A program made the position numbers and the translations under genes. Shown piece by piece: positions 42,102 to 49,890 of a DNA stretch of 64,000 bases. The stretch lies in the NCBI RefSeq assembly GCF_026239695.1, contig NZ_JAPIVS010000005.1:1-64000 (forward strand), written 5' to 3'. How positions within the stretch are numbered: position 1 is the stretch's first letter; each line of letters begins with the position of its first letter. The DNA is from Pedobacter sp. MC2016-15. GTDB taxonomy: Bacteria > Bacteroidota > Bacteroidia > Sphingobacteriales > Sphingobacteriaceae. A model generated the notes under the pieces. The model saw only the letters and a program-made list of their open reading frames with translations. It had not been told where the DNA came from and did not search any database.

Positions 42102-43727
42102 ATGATGGACATTAAAGAAAAATTTTATTATAAAAAGGCATTGATTTCATGTACTGCACTAGGCATCGCTGCTGTTTGTTTGCTACATCCGATTGCTGCA
42201 AAAGCGCAGCTGGCTCCGGCAAAGCTGGAGGCCCTGAAAGCAGAGCTCAGTAAAGAAATCGATAAACAACAAAAAAATACGCAGGTCATGGTTGATATGG
42301 TCTTCAGTTTTGGGGAGCTGGGTTTCCAGGAATTTGAGACTTCAAAGTACCTGACTGATATCCTGAAGAAAAATGGCTTTACGATAGAGCAGGGAATCTC
42401 TGGTGTTCCAACCGCATGGACTGCGAAATGGGGATCGGGCAAACCTTTCATCGCCATTGGCAGTGACATCGACTGTATTCCTAAAGCCTCTCAGAAACCT
42501 GGCGTTGCCTATCACGATCCGATTATCGCAGGTGCCTCGGGACATGGCGAAGGACATAACAGTGGTGAACCGTTGAATATCACAGCAGTGCTTGCCCTAA
42601 AAAAAATCATGGAAAGGGAGAAGCTCCCTGGAACGATCATGCTATGGCCCGGCGTTGCCGAAGAGCAACTAGGCACTAAAGCATACTACGTGCGCGATGG
42701 TTATTTTAAAGATGTTGACGCCTGTATCTTTACCCATGTGGCCAATAATTTAGGCACAAGCTATGGTGATGGGGGTGGAAATGGCATGATCTCGGTAAGG
42801 TTCGACTTTCAGGGCGAGTCTGCACACTCTGCAGGGGCGCCATGGAAAGGGAAAAGTGCACTGGATGCTGTTGAGCTGATGAACCTTGGATGGAACTATC
42901 ACCGTGAGCATATGGAAACCACGCAGCGTTCCCACTATGTAATCACAGATGGGGGCGACCAGCCTAATGTGGTGCCCTCAAAATCTTCTGTATGGTATTA
43001 TTTCCGTGAAAGATCCTATCCCAAGATCATGCAGATGTATAAAGATGGGATAAAAATGGCCGAGGCAGCCGCTAAAATGACGGATACAAAAATGACGTAT
43101 ACGGTTCTGGGAAGCGCATGGCCGGGGCATTTTAATCAGCCCATGGCAGAGGCGATGTATGAGAATATCAAAAGTGTAGGTTTACCTGTATGGTCTGCTG
43201 AAGACCAGGCTCTTGCACACGGTATTCAAAAAGAGCTGAAATCACCCGAAGAGGGGCTGGCGACCAAGCTTAATGTGCTGTCCAAGCCTGCTGCATCGCT
43301 ATCTTCCGGGGGAGGAGGGTCTGACGATATCGCTGATATTTCATGGACTGTACCCACGATTGTACTGCGGTACCCTTCCAATATCCCCGGCCTTCCGGGA
43401 CATAACTGGGCCAATGCCATTTCGATGGCTACACCTATTGCCCATAAAGGCGTAACTGCGGGTGCAAAAGCCGAAGCGATGACTTTGCTGGAACTCTTTA
43501 CCAATCCTGAATTGCTGAAAAACGCAAAAACATACTTTAGCGAGGTGCAGACAAAAGAGACAAAATATATCCCTCTGGTGTCAAAAACCGATAAACCTGC
43601 AATCGAGCTCAACAAAAAGATTATGGAAGAGTTCAGACCGGAAATGAAGAAATACTATTATAATCCGGCAAAGTATAAAACCTATCTGGAGCAGTTGGGT
43701 ATTCAATACCCTACGATCCGGAAGTAA
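42102..43727 (+). CDS. M20-family amidohydrolase (AbgB-like), exported, copy 2
   Basis: 541 residues, signal peptide ending A-K-A-Q. It is collinear with the gene upstream over its whole length and shares long exact stretches such as the E-L-G-F-Q-E-F-E-T-S-K-Y-L-T-D-I-L region, so the pair arose by tandem duplication. Metal and catalytic blocks are retained (G-H-G-E-G-H-N-S-G, P-G-V-A-E-E-Q, G-G-G-G-S-D-D-I-A-D). The segment before the last glycine block differs most (about residues 370-405), which is where substrate specificity may have split. Last gene of the ECF-SusCD-protease series; it converges on the small protein gene at 43757. Confidence 0.88.
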   Translation: MMDIKEKFYYKKALISCTALGIAAVCLLHPIAAKAQLAPAKLEALKAELSKEIDKQQKNTQVMVDMVFSFGELGFQEFETSKYLTDILKKNGFTIEQGISGVPTAWTAKWGSGKPFIAIGSDIDCIPKASQKPGVAYHDPIIAGASGHGEGHNSGEPLNITAVLALKKIMEREKLPGTIMLWPGVAEEQLGTKAYYVRDGYFKDVDACIFTHVANNLGTSYGDGGGNGMISVRFDFQGESAHSAGAPWKGKSALDAVELMNLGWNYHREHMETTQRSHYVITDGGDQPNVVPSKSSVWYYFRERSYPKIMQMYKDGIKMAEAAAKMTDTKMTYTVLGSAWPGHFNQPMAEAMYENIKSVGLPVWSAEDQALAHGIQKELKSPEEGLATKLNVLSKPAASLSSGGGGSDDIADISWTVPTIVLRYPSNIPGLPGHNWANAISMATPIAHKGVTAGAKAEAMTLLELFTNPELLKNAKTYFSEVQTKETKYIPLVSKTDKPAIELNKKIMEEFRPEMKKYYYNPAKYKTYLEQLGIQYPTIRK

Positions 43728-43756
43728 AAAAACAACAGAATGGGATTTCGTGCTTA

Positions 43757-44002
43757 CTAAGATTTTCGCTTTGCTTTCTTCTGCGTTCCCGGAATCCCAT
43801 AATTTTTTTCAGGATAGATATTCCATTCCGTACCGAGATCGGTCTGTATTACGGCAAGAGAAGATTCTTCAATTTCTACCAGCGCTGTGGTAGGTAAAAG
43901 ACTGCCATCCAGCACACGCACACCATGCGCACTAAGAACGGCAGTCATTTTTTTAACATCCGGCTCAGTGGCTTCGCTATATTTTAGAATGAAGTTCGTC
44001 AT
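43757..44002 (-). CDS. Small I9-propeptide-like protein, possible inhibitor of the adjacent subtilisin
   Basis: The frame reaches 44041, but ATG 44002 starts M-T-N-F-I-L-K-Y-S-E, giving 81 residues with no signal peptide. The layout (a first strand F-I-L-K-Y, a helix A-T-E-P-D-V-K-K-M-T-A-V-L-S, then A-L-V-E-I-E-E-S-S-L-A-V-I-Q-T-D-L-G-T-E-W and a final Y-P-E-K) resembles the inhibitor I9/subtilisin propeptide fold, which ends in E-x-L-x-x-L-x-x-D-P-G-V. It overlaps the end of the subtilisin gene by 26 bases and is co-oriented with it, so the two are probably co-translated. Inhibitor or folding-helper function is inference from shape and position; the similarity is weak. Confidence 0.6.
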   Translation of the reverse strand: MTNFILKYSEATEPDVKKMTAVLSAHGVRVLDGSLLPTTALVEIEESSLAVIQTDLGTEWNIYPEKNYGIPGTQKKAKRKS

Positions 44003-45494
44003 TGGTGTATAACATTCCCTTTCCTTCAAAGTTAGCACCAAATCCTAAAAGTTTTGTATAAATCGCAAGATATTTCACCATTTCATCTGCACGGGTCTGA
44101 TTTCTGGGTAAATCCAGAATTTTGGGACTACCAGCCAGTATTCTGGCAGCCATCCCAGCTGCTGCAGGGCATGACATACTGGTCCCATCCATCACTGCAT
44201 AGTGGTTTCCCGGATAGGTAGATATGATTCCTACGCCGGGGGCAGTGAGGTCTGTTTCTGAGCCCTGATTAGAAAAATCAGCAATAAAGTTGGCTTCATC
44301 CGTTCCAAAAGGCTCATGTATGGCGCCCGACTGTACGCTGCTATCAGGAAATGTACCTTTTCTGCCCATTGCAGAAACAGCTATAGCAAGACTGTACGCT
44401 GCGGGGAAACTTACAGGACCGCGGTTGTCATTGCCGTTGGCGGCGAAACATAGTATTCCTGCGTTATACGCATCTTTGATATAACTGCTGATCGCTTCAT
44501 CATCCTGTGCTTCTCCCAGACTCATATTGATCAGGTCGCATCCGTCTTTAATGGCCTGATCGATAGCCTTGATAATATCAAAGTTGGAGGCACCCTGACC
44601 TTTGGCGAACACACGGTAACTCATGAGCTCCGCACCTTCAGCAACCCCTTTCATGTGGCCTCCTGCAGCAATGATCCCGGCAACATGCGTACCATGACCT
44701 TCAACATCGCCATATCTGCTTTCTTCTTCTCCTCTCACCAGATTTTTGCCGCCCAGCACCGTCAGATCTTCGTGCGGTCCGATTCCTGTATCTATGACAC
44801 CGACTTTTACCTTTCTCTCTATCGGCCGCCAGGTAGAGGTATGATAAAAATACCTCAGTGCATCTTTGTATCCAGGCAAGAATTGCTCAAGTGTATAATT
44901 CATGTCCCTTTTCAGCGTCACGTCAGTAGCATAATGCCCCCAGTAACTATGTTCCGGATAGAGGTAGATCCTTTCGGCTTTTGTTCCATTGAGTTTCAAT
45001 GTGACTTGCCCTTTGGCATCAGTTACGCCAGAGGCGCCCCTGCTGGCCGAAAAGTCGCTGAAGAACACGGCTGTCACACCCGGAATACCCTGCCGGGCGG
45101 CATTGCTGATCCGGAGGTTTACAGTGGTCAGCGGCTGGGTTTCACTGAGCCGGATCTTCATAATTTCACGGGAGGCAATAGCAGGGCTGTAGAACCTTTC
45201 GGGGATAATCCTTACACCGGGGTAAGAAAACCTGAAATTTGCCAGTTCCTCCTTACTGATACTGATCAGTTTAGCCCCTTCAGTATCAATAGAGTCCAGC
45301 ACGGTAACGGTAATCTCATCACTGTTTTGTGCGGGTCTTTTGCGGACATTGAGACTGATAGCTGTTGTGGCTTCAGACGAGGATTGAAGCTGAGTGAAAA
45401 ATTCTGCTACTTTCGGACTTTCGTTGGGGTTCACCCTTGTTTTAGATATAGGTAGCAGGATATAGTTTTCCGAGGACTTGCGTTGCTGTTTCAT
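43977..45494 (-). CDS. Subtilisin-like serine protease (S8) without signal peptide
   Basis: 505 residues. The start M-K-Q-Q-R-K-S-S-E-N-Y is polar and there is no Sec signal. About 230 residues precede the catalytic domain: a region around 70-105 (L-I-S-I-S-K-E-E-L-A-N-F) that could be propeptide-like, and a carboxypeptidase-regulatory-like strand set (I-P-G-V-T-A-V-F-F ... D-A-K-G-Q-V-T-L-K-L). The S8 triad is intact: Asp235 (V-I-D-T-G-I), His267 (G-H-G-T-H-V-A-G-I) and Ser439 (D-G-T-S-M-S-C-P); the oxyanion Asn353 is in A-A-N-G-N. It is cytoplasmic unless exported by an unrecognised route. It is 11 bp after the putative barrel gene and overlaps the small I9-like gene. Confidence 0.9.
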   Translation of the reverse strand: MKQQRKSSENYILLPISKTRVNPNESPKVAEFFTQLQSSSEATTAISLNVRKRPAQNSDEITVTVLDSIDTEGAKLISISKEELANFRFSYPGVRIIPERFYSPAIASREIMKIRLSETQPLTTVNLRISNAARQGIPGVTAVFFSDFSASRGASGVTDAKGQVTLKLNGTKAERIYLYPEHSYWGHYATDVTLKRDMNYTLEQFLPGYKDALRYFYHTSTWRPIERKVKVGVIDTGIGPHEDLTVLGGKNLVRGEEESRYGDVEGHGTHVAGIIAAGGHMKGVAEGAELMSYRVFAKGQGASNFDIIKAIDQAIKDGCDLINMSLGEAQDDEAISSYIKDAYNAGILCFAANGNDNRGPVSFPAAYSLAIAVSAMGRKGTFPDSSVQSGAIHEPFGTDEANFIADFSNQGSETDLTAPGVGIISTYPGNHYAVMDGTSMSCPAAAGMAARILAGSPKILDLPRNQTRADEMVKYLAIYTKLLGFGANFEGKGMLYTNDELHSKI

Positions 45495-45505
45495 CTTTTT
45501 CTGAA

Positions 45506-46582
45506 TTATTTTGTGAAATCTCTGGTCATAATACTGCCAAAAGCATATTTCGCAACGATCCCAAAGGAAATCCGTTCAGTAAAACTGTCAGCAGTATGCA
45601 AACTATTAAATATGTCGTTCGATTGTGCGTAAAGTCCGCCGGCAAATTTCCCTTCACTTTTGTAAAAGTTAAGAGCCGTACCAGCCTGAACAACACGGTT
45701 GATTTTCTTTTCATTCATTGGGATGCAGAAGCGCGTAAACAAGGTATTCCATACCAGCCTGTAGTTGTCGTTTAGCCTTGCAAAATACAATGCGTCGGTT
45801 TTAATCTGAACTCTGTTATAGACGATATAATCACCAGTGTAAGAATGATGTTTACTTTCTGAAAGTAGCTGAGAACCCCCGATTACAGTAATATTCGTCA
45901 CCGTGTAATCCCTGCTACTTAGTGAATCCAGGTTATCACAACGCTCAAATCCTGCAGCAATACCAAGAGTCCACCTGCGACCATATTCATAATTCAGCCC
46001 CGCAAAGAGAAATGCACCCCTGAAACGGACCCTGTTAAATCTCTCTGCAAGGGTGCTGGTGCTGAGATCTGTATACTGTTCAAAATTATTGGCATTCATA
46101 CCCGGATTGAGATAGATGGTAAGTGCCTTCGAAGCTTGTCCTTCCCTGATGTTTCGAACCTGGTCATTTAGCTGCCTGATGGTATTGATCGCCTCTTCAT
46201 TAGGGAAATTTTCTGAATCCTGTATATCCCGGATGCGCTTAAGTAATTCCAGGGCAGAATTCTGATAACTCTTGCGGAGCGCCACATATACGCTGATTCT
46301 GGATTGGGGCGTAAAATGTCCGCCACTGAATAACTCAGCAACTCCGTCGGAATTACTTCCCCGGGCGTCAATGCCCCAGATCATCTGATGTGGCTTCTCT
46401 ATAGCCAGCTTACGGAAATTATTCCAGTTTGCCGCCAGTGCTGCGGCATTGAGGTCGAGCGTGATCGTGGAAGCATTCAGCAGGATAGAAGACTGTCCAC
46501 TGGCATCTTCGGCTACCAGCTGTCCATAAACACTGAATCGAACCAATAAACCCGCCAGGAGAATCAGTGATAAAGCTTTCAT
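45506..46582 (-). CDS. Exported protein, probable outer-membrane beta-barrel, unknown function
   Basis: The frame continues to 46627, but ATG 46582 opens a signal peptide (MKALSLILLAGLLVRFSVYG, then Q), giving 358 residues. The first half of the mature part is helical (I-L-L-N-A-S-T-I-T-L-D-L-N-A ... L-L-K-R-I-R-D-I-Q-D-S). The second half alternates aromatic and polar residues as barrel strands do (F-R-G-A-F-L-F-A-G-L-N-Y-E-Y, W-T-L-G-I-A-A-G-F) and ends T-R-D-F-T-K. No known family recognised. It is 4 bp after the 122-aa gene and 11 bp before the subtilisin, so it is part of that operon. Confidence 0.75.
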   Translation of the reverse strand: MKALSLILLAGLLVRFSVYGQLVAEDASGQSSILLNASTITLDLNAAALAANWNNFRKLAIEKPHQMIWGIDARGSNSDGVAELFSGGHFTPQSRISVYVALRKSYQNSALELLKRIRDIQDSENFPNEEAINTIRQLNDQVRNIREGQASKALTIYLNPGMNANNFEQYTDLSTSTLAERFNRVRFRGAFLFAGLNYEYGRRWTLGIAAGFERCDNLDSLSSRDYTVTNITVIGGSQLLSESKHHSYTGDYIVYNRVQIKTDALYFARLNDNYRLVWNTLFTRFCIPMNEKKINRVVQAGTALNFYKSEGKFAGGLYAQSNDIFNSLHTADSFTERISFGIVAKYAFGSIMTRDFTK

Positions 46583-46586
46583 GATT

Positions 46587-46955
46587 TCAGTTGATAAGTT
46601 GATCAAAATCCAGATGGCCCAGAGCATTGGTTTCTACCCTGATCGGACTGGCAGCTACATTTTGGCCATCGATTTGCAGTTCAAGTGTCCAGAAGTCGCC
46701 CGCCCTACCTTCCGCAAATACCGTCACCTGCATGCCGCCCTGTTCAAGGATGCAGGGATAGAATTTTCCTTCCCGGGTCGAGAAAATATTCGGGTTGGTT
46801 TCCTGATCACTCAGTAAATCGATACTGGCATAGCCTATGCTAAAGCCATTGTCAAGGAAGGCTACTAAAGGAGACTTCTTCAAGGTATATGTAACGGAAA
46901 CGATTTTGCCGGGAGGTTGTTCGTTAGCGTTATGTTTTGCGTTCTCAGTTCTCAT
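46587..46955 (-). CDS. 122-residue protein of unknown function, first gene of the subtilisin cassette
   Basis: No signal peptide. Polar, Asn-rich start (M-R-T-E-N-A-K-H-N-A-N-E-Q), then a predicted all-beta stretch: V-S-V-T-Y-T-L-K-K-S-P, A-S-I-D-L-L-S-D-Q-E, M-Q-V-T-V-F-A-E-G-R-A-G-D-F-W-T-L-E-L-Q-I-D-G. The last part fits a small beta-sandwich. I do not recognise it. Position (4 bp before the next gene, all minus strand) makes it the promoter-proximal member of the four-gene series ending at 43757. The 77-bp gap to the left end of the acyltransferase gene may hold the promoter. Confidence 0.7.
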   Translation of the reverse strand: MRTENAKHNANEQPPGKIVSVTYTLKKSPLVAFLDNGFSIGYASIDLLSDQETNPNIFSTREGKFYPCILEQGGMQVTVFAEGRAGDFWTLELQIDGQNVAASPIRVETNALGHLDFDQLIN

Positions 46956-47032
46956 TCGGTTCGTTTTTGTTATATTAAGTTAACTATAACGAACTAAAAA
47001 ACCAAGAACTTGTATTGTTTTATGAAAATTTA

Positions 47033-48133
47033 TTATTTATTTGAGACTAATGTCCTTTTCCGGCTGAGATATTTCCTTACAGGAATATCATAAGCAACCA
47101 TGATCAGCCATGATATGCTAATTAGCAGGATGGTTCCAATGATGATAATCAGCGTCAGCTGACCCGTGCTTACCTTATGTGTGCTGTAATAGTTCAGGAA
47201 CATCCAGATCACGGCATAATGTGTCATATAAAGAGGGTAAGAAATTTTACCCGAAAACTGACAGATCTTGTTCAGCCCCGGAGATAATTTCGCACCGGCA
47301 CCCAGGGCAATCAACAAAGGGAAATAGAACAGTACGACGAGGGTTTCTGTGAGCCAGTTCCATTTGCTGAAAGGCATCACAAAAGCGAGGAATAACAAAA
47401 AGCCAATCCCGGCAAAGCCAATGTTGTTTTTGATGATCCAGTTGGACCGATAGATCAGCAGTCCTGCTGAAAATGAAAAAGAGATCCTTACCAGACCATC
47501 CCAAAAAGTGGTTTTTCCCCAGCCACCCATCAGGTTTCCGGAATGCCAACCTACATAACAAAGGGCCGCTGCCGATGCCAGGGTAAGTGCCCAGAGCAGA
47601 CTGCGTCCGATTCTGTAAAGGAAAAGGGCATAAACTATATTTGCGACATACTCCCAGAAAAGAGACCATGCCGGGGCATTGATATTGAATAGGTTAAAGC
47701 TTCGTTCTGTAACTACCGGATAGGGGATCATCAATACCGATGTGATGAAGATCATCGCGGTTTTACCAGCGCTGTATAACTCAGGATGCCCGCCAAACGG
47801 ATCAAACAGAAAGGCCAGCAAACCCAAAACCGATCCCGAAATCACAAGTGGATGCAGCCTGATGATCCTGGATTTGAAGAATTCCAGGATGCCCATTTTG
47901 GCGATGCGGTCATCATAGGCATAACCGATCACAAATCCCGACAGGCAAAAGAAAAAATCTACAGCGAGAAAACCATGTGCGATAAAATTCTGGGTATAAT
48001 CCAGATAAGCCATTTCCATGAAATGGAAAATTACTACAGCAATAGCGGCTATGCCTCTTAGTCCGTCAAGGATTTCGAAATGGTGCTTTGTTTTTAAAAT
48101 ACCGGGGTTTAAGTTTTCTGCGCTGATGGTCAT
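47033..48133 (-). CDS. Acyltransferase 3 family membrane protein (OafA/YrhL-like)
   Basis: 366 residues with about ten predicted helices. Start blocks match the family: H-F-E-I-L-D-G-L-R-G-I-A-A-I-A-V-V-I-F-H-F, including the conserved H of the catalytic region, and F-F-C-L-S-G-F-V-I-G-Y-A-Y. The R-I-I-R-L-H-P segment is the usual cytoplasmic R-x-x-R-x-x-P-like motif. The family acetylates or acylates surface sugars or small molecules from the inner membrane. It lies 6 bp beyond the end of the APC permease gene on the same strand, so the two may be co-transcribed. Substrate unknown. Confidence 0.9.
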   Translation of the reverse strand: MTISAENLNPGILKTKHHFEILDGLRGIAAIAVVIFHFMEMAYLDYTQNFIAHGFLAVDFFFCLSGFVIGYAYDDRIAKMGILEFFKSRIIRLHPLVISGSVLGLLAFLFDPFGGHPELYSAGKTAMIFITSVLMIPYPVVTERSFNLFNINAPAWSLFWEYVANIVYALFLYRIGRSLLWALTLASAAALCYVGWHSGNLMGGWGKTTFWDGLVRISFSFSAGLLIYRSNWIIKNNIGFAGIGFLLFLAFVMPFSKWNWLTETLVVLFYFPLLIALGAGAKLSPGLNKICQFSGKISYPLYMTHYAVIWMFLNYYSTHKVSTGQLTLIIIIGTILLISISWLIMVAYDIPVRKYLSRKRTLVSNK

Positions 48134-48139
48134 ATGAAC

Positions 48140-49471
48140 TCAAATATCACTTTTTCCTTTTAATAACCTATAAAAAGGATAAGATAAAAGAAAGAGAACG
48201 GCAACTATCAAAAAGCTCCTGGTATCACTGATGGCAAATCCTACAAACAGAAACAATGTTACCAGCAAAGCCAGAATAGTCATGTAAGGATAGCCCCATA
48301 CTTTATAGGGACGGTGCAGGTCGGGTTCTTTTTTCCGTAACATCAGCAGTGATGCAAAGGAACAGGCTGTTACCACAGTGAGCATGACCGCAGCCAGCGA
48401 GAATACCTGTTCAAAGGTATTATAAACGATAAAAATGATCGTGATAACATAACAGATCAGCAGCGAAATATAGGGTGTACCGCCCTTGTTCAATTTTGCG
48501 CCCTGGCTGATAAAGTAACCTTCCCTGCTTAAACCTAAAAGTATACGGGAGGGGATCAGCATGTAGGCGTTCAATATACTGATGACCACAAATATCGCAA
48601 CGATATCAATCACCACAGAACTCCAGCTGCCAAAAGCAACTGCCGCCGCAGCAGATGCAGCGAGGGGAGAATGGGCAATTTCTGTCAGTGGCAGCACATA
48701 CAAAATGGCACCATTGATTAACAGATACAGAAGAATAACGGTACCGGCACCGATAAAATACGATCTTGGAATATTTTTCCCGGGATTCTCATCCTCCTCT
48801 GCAAAAAATGAAACCGCCATCCATCCATCGTAGGTACTCAGAATCAGCTGCATCGCCTTAAAAAAAGCGATGACCAGCGTTCCGTTGAAAACAGTAGCTG
48901 TAGGAATTAGCGTCACTGGATTTTGCTGCGGCTTAGCCACAAAACAGCCTGTAACCAAAGCCAGCAATAATAAGACCTTCAATATACTTGTGATCTTTTG
49001 TGTAGCACTTCCAATCTTTATTCCAGGGAGGTTCAGCAGTGTAAAAACCGTTAAGTAAACAATACCTACCTGTTTATTCAATCCCGTTAGACCGGGGAAA
49101 AGCAGTACAGTATATTCGCCCAGTACGATGCAGAAAAATGCAGGAGCACCTACGTTCAGGATAAAATCAAACCATCCTGCTGCAAAGCCAACATAGTTAC
49201 CAAAGGCCCGCTTGACGTAATTGAAAGAACCACCCGCTTTGGGCAGCATGGTCGTTAATTCAGCGTAGGAACTGGCGCATAATAATATATATAAGCCGGT
49301 TACCAGCCAGCAGGTCAGGATCAGAAATTTATCTGGCAGGAGCATGGCGATACTTGCAGGAACACGGAATATACCGGCACCAATAGTGCTGCCTACAACA
49401 ATGGAAATACCGAATACTAAGCCTAAAACTTTTTTTAAAGGCACCTTTTGCTGACTGTCTCCTGTGATCAT
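48140..49471 (-). CDS. APC-family amino acid permease
   Basis: 443 residues, 12 predicted helices. The first helix shows G-I-S-I-V-V-G-S-T-I-G-A-G-I-F-R-V-P, the glycine-rich substrate-binding segment of APC transporters. Y-A-E-L-T-T-M-L-P-K-A-G-G-S-F-N-Y-V-K-R-A-F-G and G-W-F-D follow. F-A-E-E-D-E-N-P-G-K-N-I-P-R-S is the conserved loop before helix 7. Related members carry amino acids, polyamines or exchange substrates; no specificity determinant is clear. It starts 54 bp from the divergent GNAT open frame and is followed by the acyltransferase gene. Confidence 0.9.
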   Translation of the reverse strand: MITGDSQQKVPLKKVLGLVFGISIVVGSTIGAGIFRVPASIAMLLPDKFLILTCWLVTGLYILLCASSYAELTTMLPKAGGSFNYVKRAFGNYVGFAAGWFDFILNVGAPAFFCIVLGEYTVLLFPGLTGLNKQVGIVYLTVFTLLNLPGIKIGSATQKITSILKVLLLLALVTGCFVAKPQQNPVTLIPTATVFNGTLVIAFFKAMQLILSTYDGWMAVSFFAEEDENPGKNIPRSYFIGAGTVILLYLLINGAILYVLPLTEIAHSPLAASAAAAVAFGSWSSVVIDIVAIFVVISILNAYMLIPSRILLGLSREGYFISQGAKLNKGGTPYISLLICYVITIIFIVYNTFEQVFSLAAVMLTVVTACSFASLLMLRKKEPDLHRPYKVWGYPYMTILALLVTLFLFVGFAISDTRSFLIVAVLFLLSYPFYRLLKGKSDI

Positions 49472-49584
49472 ATTTGTAATTCGATTTTCGCTCGCTCCAA
49501 AGATAATGTTTGACCGCTTAGTTTGTGGTTTATAAAACCATTATCGGCGAATTTCGTTATACTTACACCATACAAATAAACAAA

Positions 49585-49890
49585 ATGACAGACATCAGAT
49601 TTGAAACACCCGATAATGAACCCGCTGCATTCAACTTATATCTCGAAGAAGAAAAAATAGGGGAAATGATTGTAGAAGTCAGGGGCAAAGATATGATTGT
49701 GTTCCATACCGAAGTTGACCAGGATCAGGAGGGAAAAGGTTATGCTGCTTCATTGCTGGATGCCATGACCAGCTATGTGCGTGCGAATGATCTGAAGGTT
49801 ATTCCTATGTGCGCATATGTTCATATCCAGTTTGAAAGGCATCCGGATCGCTACGCTGATATCCGCAGTGCCACAGAAGGCAAACTTTAA
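49585..49890 (+). CDS. Small GNAT-type N-acetyltransferase (YjdJ-like)
   Basis: 101 residues from ATG 49585; the frame opens at 49525 but the upstream part has no coding character. The fold is short: N-L-Y-L-E-E-E-K-I-G-E-M-I-V-E-V, then the strand F-H-T-E-V-D-Q-D-Q-E-G-K-G-Y-A-A-S-L-L (acetyl-CoA loop Q-E-G-K-G-Y), the R-A-N-D-L-K-V-I-P-M-C-A-Y-V strand and a final helix with H-P. This matches the YjdJ/GTA-like minimal GNAT group. Possible role: acetylation of small amines or proteins. Its end overlaps the convergent kinase gene by 4 bases. Confidence 0.85.
   Translation: MTDIRFETPDNEPAAFNLYLEEEKIGEMIVEVRGKDMIVFHTEVDQDQEGKGYAASLLDAMTSYVRANDLKVIPMCAYVHIQFERHPDRYADIRSATEGKL

Noticed and set aside
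32378-43727. Polysaccharide utilisation locus with SusC/SusD
   Set aside because: The associated genes are a metalloprotease and M20 amidohydrolases; no glycoside hydrolase, lyase or sulfatase is present.
44655-45455. 266-codon frame on the + strand inside the subtilisin gene
   Set aside because: It is antisense to the intact S8 domain and regulatory-like domain; no domain or signal is visible in it.
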